DNA from: Teredinibacter haidensis
GTDB lineage: Bacteria; Pseudomonadota; Gammaproteobacteria; Pseudomonadales; Cellvibrionaceae
Assembly: GCF_014211975.1 (NCBI RefSeq)
Contig: NZ_CP060084.1
Coordinates: 310,001-374,000 of the forward strand
Reading direction: 5' to 3'
DNA: 64,000 nucleotides
Made by a program: the position numbers and the translations under genes
Notes under the pieces: generated by a model
What the model saw: only the letters and a program-made list of their open reading frames with translations
Told to the model about the DNA's origin: nothing
Database searches by the model: none
In this document: one piece after another, positions 53,199-62,983 of the stretch
Position numbering within the stretch: the first letter of the stretch is position 1
Layout of the letters: each line of letters opens with the position of its first letter

Positions 53199-53245
53199 CC
53201 GCATTGCACGCCGCTTTCCATCTGTCGGCATGCAATGCGGTTTTT
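53199..53245 (+). terminator. Terminator of the cold-shock gene
   Basis: A 10-bp stem (CCGCATTGCA / TGCAATGCGG) with an inner GCCG/CGGC extension is followed by five T. Confidence 0.88.
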
Positions 53246-53837
53246 AGGTTTAGAGTTACTGAATATAGAATGAATGTCGGGAAGGTCGATATAAGGCCTA
53301 TACGTGGGAACGTACCCGCTAGGTTTTTGAGCTTGTTAAAGGGGTATTTGACGAGTTCTTAAAGCACGATATGACAGAAGCTGGCGTTGCTGAGTTTTAT
53401 CGGCCAGCACAGGAAACCGTTTTTCACACACAGGACAATCATTGTGTGTTGGTGGTCGGTTCAGAGCGTCGCGTTGTCGGGATGATTGATATTAGAGTCT
53501 GGCATCATATCTCTCTGTTTTTTGACAAAAAAATTGTCATCAAAAAGGCGTGGGAAAAGGTTGCTTGTACAACCCTTAGTTAAATGTGTGCATACTTTAC
53601 CAAAACTGGAAAAGTTACTGTTAATTCGTCTTGTTATGCCGTTAGTGCATAGAAAAGTTGGGGTTTATTAAAACAAGAGCGAATAGATTGTTTACTGAAT
53701 GCGGTTTATTCCAATGATCCGGCCAGCGTTATCGTTATAGCGTTGCGTTATCAAATGAATTTTTCTTTACAGATTTAAATGCAACGTTCGTTTTTTCTAG
53801 TCACCGTTACATTGACCCTGCGTAGCACTGCTTGAAT
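53246..53837. other. Stretch without a convincing gene
   Basis: About 590 bases between two terminators. A frame at 53371-53583 could encode 70 residues, but it has no ribosome site, no recognised domain and weak codon character. The rest is AT-rich. It may be the remains of a decayed gene. Confidence 0.5.
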
Positions 53838-53870
53838 AAAAAAAAGGCCAGCAACTAGAGCTGGCCTTTT
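53838..53870 (-). terminator. Terminator of the CBM10 protein gene
   Basis: An 11-bp stem (AAAAGGCCAGC / GCTGGCCTTTT, 7-base loop) is followed by further U on the minus strand, 27 bases past the stop of the CBM10 protein. Confidence 0.92.
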
Positions 53871-53896
53871 GTCCATATTGACTCTGCTAAAATCAA

Positions 53897-54976
53897 TCAA
53901 ATCGCAGGTATGCTTACCCAGAAACGAATATCGTCACTTTCGTGGCCGTTTAGCATGTCATAGGTCCACTGGTAACCTGTTTTAAAGTTATTGATATCGC
54001 TCGTATTGGGGTTATCAAGGCCAGACGAGCCATTGCGATGCCCGGCAAACCAGTTGTCTCCGAAATAGCTGCGGCACTCGTTGTAAACTTGTACGTCGAG
54101 GCTCTTACTGCTATTCATTGCTGCAGATACATCGTAATCATCCGCGCCATAACTGCTCCAGGCACTGTGGCATTGGCGCATCATACCCCAGTTTTGTTTG
54201 GTTGCTCCGGCGTTAAACGCGTCTCCACTTTTCCCGTCACCATAGGTGTAGTTGGTATCCATCATTTCGGTTTCCATCATGGCAGACGCAAGAAAGCGAC
54301 GGTCGGCGCCGGCGTTGGTATAGGATTGCTTGTTCGAGCCGAGGCCGCTGACGGTATAGCAGCCACACTCAATGCCGCTTGGACAGCTGAGGGAGCTGGG
54401 GCAGCTGCCACTTGTACTTCCTGTGTTGGAGCTAGAGCTGCTACTGGATGTGGTATTGCCACCATCCTGAGAGTTACAGGTATCAACGCCTATGCAGCTC
54501 TCGCCGTTTTCGTAGCCCCAGTCGCTGCTTTGATTTTGACACATAGGGTAGCTGGTGCCGTACCAGTTGCACTGCTGGCTTGAACCGGTGTTGGTGGACG
54601 ATGAGCTAGAACTGGATGACGTGGAGCTGTCTGTCCCGCTGCCTCCAGGGCAGCTATCAGGGCCAATACAGCTTTGGTCGTTTTCCCATCCCCAGTCGGA
54701 GGACTGGTTTGTACATAGCGGGTAGTCGGTGCCGTACCAGTCACAGATCCCGGAAGCGCTGCCGGAGTTTGTGTCGGTTGCAGTATTACCGCCATCCTGC
54801 GAGTTGCAGGTGTCTGAACCAATACAGCTTTGGTTGTTTTCGTATCCCCAGCCGCTGCTTTGGTTTTGACACAGGGGGTAGTTGGTACCGTACCAATTGC
54901 ATTGACTTTGCGCGTGAGATCCAACGCTTGCGAGCCCTATAAGTAAAAAAGCGGCCATTAAATAGATGCGTATCAT
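53897..54976 (-). CDS. Secreted CBM10x3 protein with GH134-like (beta-mannanase) domain
   Basis: The 359-residue exported protein (signal peptide 1-22) has three CBM10 modules at 26-57, 78-109 and 136-167. Each has the CNWYGTxYPxCxNQSSxWGYEN pattern (first is CxWYGTxYP) and a Cys-Ile-Gly end, and Ser/Thr/Gly linkers, including runs of Ser at 117-127 and 177-183, separate them. CBM10 binds crystalline cellulose. Residues about 200-359 are the catalytic candidate: Glu235 (AMMETEMM) and Asp247 (YGDGKSGDA) are 12 apart, followed by KQNWGMMRQC. This spacing and the GDGK-GD-KQNW pattern recall GH134 beta-1,4-mannanase, a lysozyme-like fold. The family call is from memory of that pattern and not verified. 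Confidence 0.65.
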   Translation of the reverse strand: MIRIYLMAAFLLIGLASVGSHAQSQCNWYGTNYPLCQNQSSGWGYENNQSCIGSDTCNSQDGGNTATDTNSGSASGICDWYGTDYPLCTNQSSDWGWENDQSCIGPDSCPGGSGTDSSTSSSSSSSSTNTGSSQQCNWYGTSYPMCQNQSSDWGYENGESCIGVDTCNSQDGGNTTSSSSSSSNTGSTSGSCPSSLSCPSGIECGCYTVSGLGSNKQSYTNAGADRRFLASAMMETEMMDTNYTYGDGKSGDAFNAGATKQNWGMMRQCHSAWSSYGADDYDVSAAMNSSKSLDVQVYNECRSYFGDNWFAGHRNGSSGLDNPNTSDINNFKTGYQWTYDMLNGHESDDIRFWVSIPAI

Positions 54977-55456
54977 TGTAGGTATCCTCTATTCGGAGTT
55001 TTGTTTCTTCGATCCATGCACCAGTACAGGTCTTAATTTGCAAGACGGTAAACAGACCAAAATTATTTAAACGGTGTGGAAAATGAAGGCTCGAGCAAAG
55101 GATATAGCGAACATGCTTACTCTAAGCCCAGTGGTGGCCAGAAGGTATTAGGCCGTGTTGCAAACGTTAACGGGTACATTATTGTTATCACCGCACTAAT
55201 CGTTTGAGAGGGAAGTTTGACTGCAAATGGAACCGGTTACAAACACATAATGTTCATGTAAAACGGTCATATCTATACACTGTTGAAGTAAAAAACAGAA
55301 CAAGTTCAAAGTCTCTTATTCTTTGATGATTCAGACGCGGATGGCGTTGCCGCAATGCGTAGCTATGGAGTTGCGCCAGAAGGTTATAATGGGGCGTTAA
55401 TTGAAAAGGCAATATAGATAAACACGCAAAAATAATAAGCACAAAGAGGTATAAAA
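54977..55456. other. Divergent region upstream of the GH31 gene
   Basis: 480 bases with no credible gene. It must hold the promoters of the CBM10 protein and GH31 genes. A LacI/GalR-type palindrome is at 55228-55241, and a weaker one (TGCAAACGTTAACG) lies near 55160. Confidence 0.5.
55228..55241. promoter_or_regulatory. LacI/GalR-type operator candidate
   Basis: TGGAACCGGTTACA is a 14-base near-palindrome (12 of 14 symmetric) with a perfect AACCGGTT core and central CG, the form bound by LacI-family repressors. It lies about 215 bases before the GH31 start, in the region shared by two sugar-degradation genes. Confidence 0.4.
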
Positions 55457-57718
55457 ATGAAACTCGCGGTATTCTGGGTATTACTGATTAACTTGATTTT
55501 TCCTCTGTCGGCACTGGCTAAACCTGCCAATTACGTACTAGTTGCGGGTGATGCCCAGCTGCGTTTCCATCAACAGCAGATCTCTTTATTACGCGATGGC
55601 AAGCAGCTACTTTTGTTGGACGGCCTCCGTTTTAATTATGTGCAAGCAGACTCCTGGAATTTGGTGGAGGCTAATGAAAGCCAGATGACCATCAGGGGAA
55701 GCTTTCCTGCGAAGGCAGATTTTTATCGTCACGTGACGGACACCAAACCCCGGGTGGCAGAGTTGACTATATCTAAGGCGGCGGGTGGTTTTCGCCTATA
55801 TGCGAATCCCGAATGGGCACGCCAAACAACATTGAGCTTTGGCTATCTTGGGGATCATTTTTTTGGCTTGTCGGAACCGCTGCAGCCAGATAACCGCTTG
55901 TCGCCAGATTTAACCAACAGCCATATCCGCGTAGAGATCGTGGCTGAGCATGCATCGTTTCAGGAGAATTATGCTTCGGCCTATTCTTCTTTTTTTATGA
56001 GTAGCTACGGTTACGGTGCTTTCTTCGATACCTTCGCTCGAGGGCAGTACCAATTTGCAATTAATGGTCGCAATGAGATTCACCACGATACCGGCGAGCT
56101 GGATTGGTACCTGTTCCCCGGCGCAAACGGGGCGGAAATTCACGAAGCTTATTATCAGGTCATTGGGGCACCCAAAAAAGTGCCTGCCTGGGCGCTGGGC
56201 CCAGTGGGTTGGCGTGATCAGAATGATGGTGGTGCTGCCGAAATAGTCGATGATGTAAAAAAACTCACTGAGATGAAAATTCCATTTACCTCGTGGTTTG
56301 TCGATCGCCCCTACAGTGATGGTGCCCATGCCTGGTCGGATATGAATTTCAGTGAAAGCTTTGCCAACCCCAGCCAGTGGATAACGTCCTTGCGTCATGA
56401 TTATGGTCTGGAATTTATGACCTGGACCTCTCCAGCCACTTTTGGCGACGCACGCTTCGAAAAACATCTGGCGGGAAAATTCAGCTATGTGGATTTAAGC
56501 CATCCACCAACAGTGGCGGCTTTTCAGCAGGAACTAAAAGACGAGCAGTATGTGCACGGTGTAAAAGGACACAAAATAGATCGCGCCGATGAAAACTTGC
56601 CCATGTTTGAAGACTGGTACGATACGGTAGTTTCACCGGCTGAACGTCGCAATAAATATTCTTATCTAATGGCCAAAGTTCACGATGAAGCTCTGCGCAA
56701 AGCCTGGGGAGATGACCAGGTCACGTTTGCGCGCTCTGCTATTCACCGCAGCCAGCCATTCCTTAGCGCCATCTGGGCGGGGGATCCCCGTACCAGCTGG
56801 GAAGGCCTGCAGGCGAATTTTGCCAATGCCGCACGCAGCGCTTTTATGGGTTTTCCGGTCTGGGGAACAGATGTTGGAGGTTATCAGGGCGAGGGATACA
56901 TTCCGGAAGATTTATATCTGCGATGGATGCAGGCCGGTAGTGTGAGTGGGCTTTTTGAAATTAAGTTGGATGGTGCTGGCGGAGATGGGCGGGATCGTAT
57001 GCCCTGGCAGTACGATGCTGCTTTTCAGCGGCAATTTAAAGCGATTTGCGATGACCGTATGCGTTTTATTCCCTACCTTTATTCTCTCGCGTATACGGCG
57101 GGAATAACGGGTAGTTTGATGCAACCGCTTGCCTATCGGCATCTGGATGACAAAAATACCTACGCTATTTGGGATCAGTTTTATTTGGGCGAGGCGATTA
57201 TGGCCGCGCCCGTTTTTACACCGGGAAACCGGCGCAACGTATATTTTCCCAAGGGAAACTGGCGAGATTTAGACGCTCCAGCGAAAATATTCAAAGGTCA
57301 GAAGCTGTTAGAAATAGAGGCGCCGCTGGACAAGCTTCCGCGTTTTATACGCGAAAACAGTATTTATGTAACGGGCAATCTTTTTGTGGGTAATGATCGT
57401 TTGTGGCAGACAGCCGAAAAGCAGCTGACTATTCACGCCTACCCCGGTAAGGCGGGAAGCGAAGCGCTATTCCATTATGTCGATGCATTAAATGGCAACC
57501 GGGAGAAGAGTATTTCTTTGGTGACGGAAAGAAAAATACTGAAGCTAACAGCGCCCGCGATGTCGCACGCTACCCGAGTGGAGATTTTGCTCGATAACGC
57601 CGCGAAAAAAGTACAGCAACAGGGTGAGGTGGTGGCACATAGCTACGATAGTGAACAGCACCAGCTGAGTGTGAGTATCCCAGCCGGCGAGCCCATTGAT
57701 GTGTGGGTAAGTTTTTAA
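55457..57718 (+). CDS. GH31 family alpha-glycosidase (xylosidase/glucosidase type)
   Basis: The 753-residue exported enzyme has a Sec signal (about 1-21), an N-terminal galactose-mutarotase-like beta sandwich (about 25-235), the GH31 barrel (about 240-600) and C-terminal beta domains. The nucleophile Asp lies in GHKIDRADEN (KxDxxE pattern near 375) and the acid/base Asp in IWAGDPRTSWEG near 440; FVWGTDVGGY-like FPVWGTDVGGYQGEG follows. GH31 enzymes hydrolyse alpha-glucosides or alpha-xylosides (e.g. xyloglucan side chains); the substrate cannot be told from motifs alone. Its stop is 4 bases from the convergent glycoside hydrolase gene. Confidence 0.93.
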   Translation: MKLAVFWVLLINLIFPLSALAKPANYVLVAGDAQLRFHQQQISLLRDGKQLLLLDGLRFNYVQADSWNLVEANESQMTIRGSFPAKADFYRHVTDTKPRVAELTISKAAGGFRLYANPEWARQTTLSFGYLGDHFFGLSEPLQPDNRLSPDLTNSHIRVEIVAEHASFQENYASAYSSFFMSSYGYGAFFDTFARGQYQFAINGRNEIHHDTGELDWYLFPGANGAEIHEAYYQVIGAPKKVPAWALGPVGWRDQNDGGAAEIVDDVKKLTEMKIPFTSWFVDRPYSDGAHAWSDMNFSESFANPSQWITSLRHDYGLEFMTWTSPATFGDARFEKHLAGKFSYVDLSHPPTVAAFQQELKDEQYVHGVKGHKIDRADENLPMFEDWYDTVVSPAERRNKYSYLMAKVHDEALRKAWGDDQVTFARSAIHRSQPFLSAIWAGDPRTSWEGLQANFANAARSAFMGFPVWGTDVGGYQGEGYIPEDLYLRWMQAGSVSGLFEIKLDGAGGDGRDRMPWQYDAAFQRQFKAICDDRMRFIPYLYSLAYTAGITGSLMQPLAYRHLDDKNTYAIWDQFYLGEAIMAAPVFTPGNRRNVYFPKGNWRDLDAPAKIFKGQKLLEIEAPLDKLPRFIRENSIYVTGNLFVGNDRLWQTAEKQLTIHAYPGKAGSEALFHYVDALNGNREKSISLVTERKILKLTAPAMSHATRVEILLDNAAKKVQQQGEVVAHSYDSEQHQLSVSIPAGEPIDVWVSF

Positions 57719-57722
57719 TTTT

Positions 57723-59858
57723 TTAATAATGTTGTGCGTTAAAACCCTCTGCCTGTAGATCCCAGCCGGGAGCTTTTTGTTCGTCCCACCGCGAGGCAAT
57801 CATAGCGAGGGCGGACAGTAAAGCGCCGTTTGCCGGTAGGTATACCGGTAGTTTGGCGCCGGGTTGCGGACAGTGCCCGTTGATTAAATAGTGGTTGTGC
57901 GGTGCGTCTTTTAGCAGTAGCTCAAGCGCGAGTTCCGTATCACCCATTTGCAGGGCCGTCATGGCGATCATGGGGTAATCCCAGCCCCAGATTTTTTCTT
58001 TCCAGTCCCAGCTTGTGAGTACCGCCGCCAGTGTGTTTTTCATAATAGCTTGATTGACACTCGGGTCCTTTAGCAGACCCCTGGGCGCAAGCATAGTCGG
58101 GTGATCTTTGCGGCTGGCAGGATTGTCAAAAGTATCGGGAATCGATTCTATGGCAACGTACTTACCCTGTTTTTGAGGCAGGGGTGCGAGGCTATCCAAT
58201 TGCTTTTGCCACACGGGGTTGTGCGGTTTGCCCAGGCGTTTGCGCCAGCTTTGGGCGGTGCTCAATCCATAGCGCCAGTAACTGAGCTCAAAGGTAGGGT
58301 TTTTCGTGAGCGCAGGTTCGTAGATTTCCTGAGAAATCCAAATGGGTGGCAACAGTGAGTAATGTTGTTTGCTGTCCTCCCAGCTCAGCATGGAAGAGAG
58401 CGCTTCTGCGCTCTGTTCGACAAGGTGCTGATATTTTTGTAGGACTTCGGGGCTATTCTCACTGCGGTAGAGCAATTCCGCTAGATGAATCGGTTGGGGT
58501 TGATTCCAGATAATTAACGGGTTGCCACCGGGGCTTTCGCGTCCCCAGGGGCCGACCATTTTTGCCCAGCGTGCCCCTCTTAAATTACGACTGGCCGCCA
58601 GTTGTTTAGCTTCAGTCAATCTGCTCAGGTACCAGTCCAGCACGCGCTCGGCTTGTTTAGGGCGGCTCCAGTATATCCAGTGGGCGGTGTGCCACCAGGT
58701 CATTTCGGTGTGGTGCTTTCCGTACCAGGAGCTGCTCGTTAAACCGGTTTCCTGTGCAGGAATCTGACCGCGCCCCTGAGTGCCCATTAAATACTGAGAT
58801 AAAATAATACGGCGTTCCAGTTCTTGTGCCCCGGGGTTTTGGCTTTTTTCCAGTGAGATCATGGCTCCCTGTGTCCAATAGTTCTTCCACTGGCTTTTTG
58901 CTGTCTCAAGCGTCGCTCGATAGGATTCTGGCTTGGCAGCGCTTTTGTTTTGCTGAATAAACTCCACCGAGATCTCGAGCGTTGTTTCACTGGAGGGCAA
59001 GGCATAGAGAATATAGTGGTGCGGCCCCTGTTGCTTTAATTCGGCCTTTCCTTGCCACTGCAGGCGTACTTTGTGCGTTTCGTTATCGATGCTACGCAGA
59101 AATAATGCCGAGTGGGAATCGCTTTTGAGAAGCTTGGTCGTGTGCTCTTCGTGGTGCTGCCAATCTATGGCAGGAGTATTTTTCTTATCCAGTTTGTAGC
59201 CTCTGGGAAAATTTACGCTCAAGCCCAGTTGACCGTTTTGTATAAGTGGTGATTGAATCTTTGTGGCCAGAAGATCTCTTTGACCGTGTACGGTGCTGTG
59301 CAAGGATACGGGGCTTCCTTGCAGAGTGTATCGACTGGTCAATTGACCTTGCCAAAGGTTTAACGTCTGTTGAATATTGTCGAGATCGTTTGGTTGAAGG
59401 GCTTGCTTGTCGAATAGCAGACCCAGATTTGCGAGAGGTAAATCGTGTGGATTTTTGCGCAGCCACTGGCCTGCATCGCTTTCCATGTTGGTGGGGAAGT
59501 TCACTTTTGTGCCGTAAGCGTCGTAGGACTGATGGGTGTCCTGAAGTCGGTAGCTCCTGGGGTTGCTGCGGCTGTGCCAGGCCCAGCGCGCCTTGGTCTC
59601 CACAGGTGTACCCTTTACATAGTAAAGTTCGCTAAAACTTTGCAATCCAGTGACATCTGCGGTGAAAGCGAAATGCCCATTACCCAGAGTGAGGGGATTG
59701 CGGGGGTCCAGTTCTCGAATAACGGGATTGTGTCGTTCTACCAGGGCCTGCCGGTCAATCGGTGTGTCGGTGCCGGCAAGTACGGGGCTGGAGAGTATAA
59801 AAAAAAGAGAAGTAAAATATCGGTGGGCGTGGCTACCCCAGTTAATTATTTTATGCAT
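57723..59858 (-). CDS. (alpha/alpha)6-barrel glycoside hydrolase, GH65/GH95-like
   Basis: This ~711-residue exported protein (signal peptide ending VLAG near 28) has an N-terminal beta-sandwich with RNPLTLGNGHFAFTADVTG (about 50-68). A helical barrel follows, with SSWYGKHHTEMTWWHTAHWIYW near 370 and ESPGGNPLIIWNQPQPIHLAELLY near 435. The C-terminal part has WDYPMIAMTALQMG and PVYLPANGALLSALA. The WYGKxHxEMxxWH motif is shared by the GH65/GH95-like clan, including protein-glucosylgalactosylhydroxylysine glucosidase-type enzymes. Exact family is uncertain. It is convergent with GH31 and divergent from uxaC. I prefer ATG 59858; a TTG 15 bases upstream is possible. Confidence 0.7.
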   Translation of the reverse strand: MHKIINWGSHAHRYFTSLFFILSSPVLAGTDTPIDRQALVERHNPVIRELDPRNPLTLGNGHFAFTADVTGLQSFSELYYVKGTPVETKARWAWHSRSNPRSYRLQDTHQSYDAYGTKVNFPTNMESDAGQWLRKNPHDLPLANLGLLFDKQALQPNDLDNIQQTLNLWQGQLTSRYTLQGSPVSLHSTVHGQRDLLATKIQSPLIQNGQLGLSVNFPRGYKLDKKNTPAIDWQHHEEHTTKLLKSDSHSALFLRSIDNETHKVRLQWQGKAELKQQGPHHYILYALPSSETTLEISVEFIQQNKSAAKPESYRATLETAKSQWKNYWTQGAMISLEKSQNPGAQELERRIILSQYLMGTQGRGQIPAQETGLTSSSWYGKHHTEMTWWHTAHWIYWSRPKQAERVLDWYLSRLTEAKQLAASRNLRGARWAKMVGPWGRESPGGNPLIIWNQPQPIHLAELLYRSENSPEVLQKYQHLVEQSAEALSSMLSWEDSKQHYSLLPPIWISQEIYEPALTKNPTFELSYWRYGLSTAQSWRKRLGKPHNPVWQKQLDSLAPLPQKQGKYVAIESIPDTFDNPASRKDHPTMLAPRGLLKDPSVNQAIMKNTLAAVLTSWDWKEKIWGWDYPMIAMTALQMGDTELALELLLKDAPHNHYLINGHCPQPGAKLPVYLPANGALLSALAMIASRWDEQKAPGWDLQAEGFNAQHY

Positions 59859-60020
59859 TATTTTTGAAACCAAAAGGCAGAGAGAAATTTATTGGCCTGT
59901 ACGCAGGTGCAATCTACAGCTGAGTTCCATAAAATGGCTGTCGCTTGCAAACTCATTCAGCCCGCTTTTTATACAGTCACTACGCTTTATGATTCTCTCA
60001 CGAATAATTAAGGTTTTGCC

Positions 60021-61472
60021 ATGAATAACACGATTCAAGCGCTTTCCCTTCATCCTGAACGCCTTTTTGGTAGTGATCCCGCAGTTGTTGCAATTGCCCG
60101 GTCGCTTTACCTTGACGTGGAATCATTGCCCATCATCAGCCCCCACGGGCATACGGATCCCCGCTGGTTTGCGGATAATAAACACTTTGGTAATCCGAGC
60201 GAGCTGTTAATCAAACCCGATCACTATGTATTCAGAATGTTGTACAGCCAGGGTGTTGATATGAAAAGCCTGGGTATACCCCAGCACGGTTTTAAAGGGC
60301 AAATGGCCGAGTCTGCAGCTATAGACCCTGAGGTTATTTGGAGGATTTTTGCCGAGCATTATTACCTTCTGGTAGGCACACCTTCTGGTTATTGGCTGGA
60401 TTCTGTTTTTGCGAAAGTCTTTGGTTTGACGGAAAAATTGTGTGCTGAAAATGCAGATCGTTATTACGAGCGCATAAATCAAACGCTGGCCACAGATGCC
60501 TTTAAGCCGCGAGCTTTAATGGATAAATTTAATATTGAGCTTCTCGCAACAACGGAAGGTGCGCTGGACTCGCTGGAGCACCATAAAAAATTGGCGGATA
60601 CGCCCTGGGCGAAGCGGGTTATTACCACCTTCCGCCCCGATGACGTGGTCGATCCCGACCGGGAGGATTTTCAGGGTAATTTGGACGTACTGAGTGAGAT
60701 TAGCGGCCACGATACTGCCAGCTGGGCGGGCTATTTGGAGGCTATACGCAATCGTCGCGCATACTTCCGTAAAAAGGGGCGGGCTACCGCGACGGATCAT
60801 GGACATCCTACGGCATTAACGGCCGACCTGTCTGTATCCGAGAGCGAGAAGTTGTATCAGAAATGCCGGACCGGGACATCGACCGAGTGGGAAAACGAAT
60901 TGTTTCGCGCTCAGATGCTAACCGAGCTGGCTGGTATGAGCGTAGAGGATGGCATGGTGATGCAAATTCATCCCGGCTCCCACCGCAACCACAATCAGCA
61001 GTTATTTGATGTTTTTGGCCGCGATAAGGGCGCCGATATGCCGGTTGCCACGGAGTACGTTAACGCACTGAAACCGCTGTTGGGTAAATATGGTAATTCC
61101 AAAAAGCTCAATATTATCCTTTTTACGCTGGATGAAACGTCTTACAGCCGAGAGCTGGCGCCGTTAGCTGGGCATTATCCCTGCCTGAAATTGGGGCCCG
61201 CGTGGTGGTTCCACGACAGCCCTGCGGGCATGATGCGTTTCCGTCAGCAGACAACCGAAACGGCGGGCTTTTATAATACCGTCGGATTTAATGACGATAC
61301 GCGTGCATTTTTATCTATACCCGCTCGCCACGATGTGGCGCGAAGGGTCGATTGCCGCTATCTGGCCGAGCTGGTTGCCAATCACCAGATCACGGAGGTG
61401 GAGGCTCGTCATGTCGTGCACCAACTCAGTTATGGCTTGGTCAAAAAAGCCTATAATCTCGATTCACTCTAA
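60021..61472 (+). CDS. uxaC: Glucuronate isomerase
   Basis: The 483-residue enzyme of the amidohydrolase-like UxaC family converts glucuronate to fructuronate and galacturonate to tagaturonate. It carries ISPHGHTDPRWFADN (metal His-x-His, about 33-47), DKFNIELLATTEGALDSLEHH, and HPGSHRNHNQQLFDVFGRDKGADMP. AAGG precedes the ATG. It is followed after 20 bases by uxaA in one operon, which sets the hexuronate pathway; uxaB, kdgK and kdgA are not in the window. Confidence 0.96.
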   Translation: MNNTIQALSLHPERLFGSDPAVVAIARSLYLDVESLPIISPHGHTDPRWFADNKHFGNPSELLIKPDHYVFRMLYSQGVDMKSLGIPQHGFKGQMAESAAIDPEVIWRIFAEHYYLLVGTPSGYWLDSVFAKVFGLTEKLCAENADRYYERINQTLATDAFKPRALMDKFNIELLATTEGALDSLEHHKKLADTPWAKRVITTFRPDDVVDPDREDFQGNLDVLSEISGHDTASWAGYLEAIRNRRAYFRKKGRATATDHGHPTALTADLSVSESEKLYQKCRTGTSTEWENELFRAQMLTELAGMSVEDGMVMQIHPGSHRNHNQQLFDVFGRDKGADMPVATEYVNALKPLLGKYGNSKKLNIILFTLDETSYSRELAPLAGHYPCLKLGPAWWFHDSPAGMMRFRQQTTETAGFYNTVGFNDDTRAFLSIPARHDVARRVDCRYLAELVANHQITEVEARHVVHQLSYGLVKKAYNLDSL

Positions 61473-61492
61473 AACGGTATTACAACCTAGCC

Positions 61493-62977
61493 ATGCAGTA
61501 TTTTATTCAAATTCACCCCAGCGATAATGTGGCCGTTGCCTTGCGGGATTTAAGTGCTGGCACGGTGTTGCCGTTAAATAGCCGCGATATTCGCTTAGAG
61601 ACAGATATTGCCAAGGGCCATAAGTTTACGTTGTGCGATATTACTGTCGGCCAAGCGCTAAAAAAATATGGGGCGGTGATCGGAGAGGCCGTGAAGGGGT
61701 TGAAATCTGGAGCCTTGGTGGATGAGCACAGTATAAAGACCCGGCTGGACGATGTGATCAGTTACACCTACGAGCCTAAACTGTGCGATTTACCCCGTCA
61801 GCCTTCAAGGGATGTTCAGGTGTACCGGCGCAGTCAAGGCCTTGTTGGTATTCGCAATGAGCTGTGGATTATTCCAACTGTGTCCTGTGTGAATGGTGTT
61901 GCCGCGAATATCGCCAAAGCTTTTCTAAGGGAAAATGCCTGTGATGATATTGATGGTGTGCATGTTTTTCCCCACCAGTTTGGCTGCTCTCAACTCGGTG
62001 ATGATCTGGAGTACACGCGCAACATATTGCGTTGCCTGGTTCTGCACCCCAATGCCGGGGGCGTTCTGGTGTTGGGGTTGGGTTGCGAAAGTAATCAGAT
62101 CGCGGAGCTTAAATTGGGGATGGCAGATATTGATCCCGCGCGACAAAAGTTTCTCGTGACACAAAGTGTTGAAGATGAAGTTGAGTCGGGGAAGCTGGCG
62201 CTCGCTGAGATCTATCAGCAAATACGCCACGACCGTAGGACAACGGGAAATCTCTCGGAGCTTTGCTTCGGCCTGGAGTGCGGGGGCAGTGATGGGCTGT
62301 CGGGTATTACCGCTAATCCCTTGTTGGGCGCTTTTTCCGACCGGGTTATTGCTCAAGGTGGCAGCAGCGTTCTAACCGAAGTTCCGGAAATGTTTGGTGC
62401 TGAAACATTGTTAATGGAGCGTTGCCGCAGCGAGGAGGTATTTCTTCAACTGGTGGACATGGTCAATGAGTTTAAGCATTACTACAAACGTCACCAGCAG
62501 CCCATTTATGAAAATCCATCACCGGGAAATAAAGCCGGTGGTATTTCCACACTGGAAGAAAAATCCCTGGGCTGCACCCAAAAAGCGGGCTGCTCTACGG
62601 TAGAGGCTGTTGTGGGCTACGGTCAGCGTATTCACGCTAAGGGTCTAAATCTGTTGAATGCTCCGGGCAATGACGCCATTGCAACAACAGCACTGGCTGC
62701 TGCCGGCTGCCATATGGTGCTGTTCACTACCGGACGGGGAACTCCCTACGGGGGGGCTGTGCCCACCGTTAAAGTTGCGACTAACTCGGAATTGGCCAAA
62801 CGTAAAAAACATTGGATTGATTTTGATGCCGGGCCACTGGTAGAGGGAGCGGCTATGGAGACCCTGCTGGAGGGTTTTATCGACCAGCTGGTGTTGATTA
62901 TTAACGGCGAACAAACTCAAAACGAGCGTAACGATTTTCGCGAGTTGGCGATATGGAAGCAAGGCGTGACGCTTTAA
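61493..62977 (+). CDS. uxaA: Altronate dehydratase
   Basis: The 494-residue iron-dependent enzyme dehydrates altronate to 2-keto-3-deoxygluconate. An N-terminal SAF domain (about 1-95) is followed by the altronate/galactarate dehydratase core with PTVSCVNGVAANIAKAF, HQFGCSQLGDD, VLVLGLGCESNQ and the long FGLECGGSDGLSGITANP motif, plus KAGCSTVEAVVGYG. The conserved Cys residues bind the Fe centre. It acts after UxaC/UxaB on galacturonate, the pectin branch. A separate mannonate dehydratase (uxuA) would be needed for glucuronate. Confidence 0.96.
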   Translation: MQYFIQIHPSDNVAVALRDLSAGTVLPLNSRDIRLETDIAKGHKFTLCDITVGQALKKYGAVIGEAVKGLKSGALVDEHSIKTRLDDVISYTYEPKLCDLPRQPSRDVQVYRRSQGLVGIRNELWIIPTVSCVNGVAANIAKAFLRENACDDIDGVHVFPHQFGCSQLGDDLEYTRNILRCLVLHPNAGGVLVLGLGCESNQIAELKLGMADIDPARQKFLVTQSVEDEVESGKLALAEIYQQIRHDRRTTGNLSELCFGLECGGSDGLSGITANPLLGAFSDRVIAQGGSSVLTEVPEMFGAETLLMERCRSEEVFLQLVDMVNEFKHYYKRHQQPIYENPSPGNKAGGISTLEEKSLGCTQKAGCSTVEAVVGYGQRIHAKGLNLLNAPGNDAIATTALAAAGCHMVLFTTGRGTPYGGAVPTVKVATNSELAKRKKHWIDFDAGPLVEGAAMETLLEGFIDQLVLIINGEQTQNERNDFRELAIWKQGVTL

Positions 62978-62983
62978 GCCCGG

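Noticed and set aside
53371..53583. A 70-residue plus-strand reading frame
   Set aside because: No ribosome site, no recognised domain and no terminator relation. Kept only as a note within the gene-less stretch.
53620..53660. Integron attC-like GTTAG sequence
   Set aside because: Only a short GTTAG match; no paired R'/L' boxes or palindromic structure and no integrase or cassette nearby.
59246..59867. Plus-strand frames inside the GH65/GH95-like gene
   Set aside because: They are antisense to a gene with clear family motifs and lack domains of their own.
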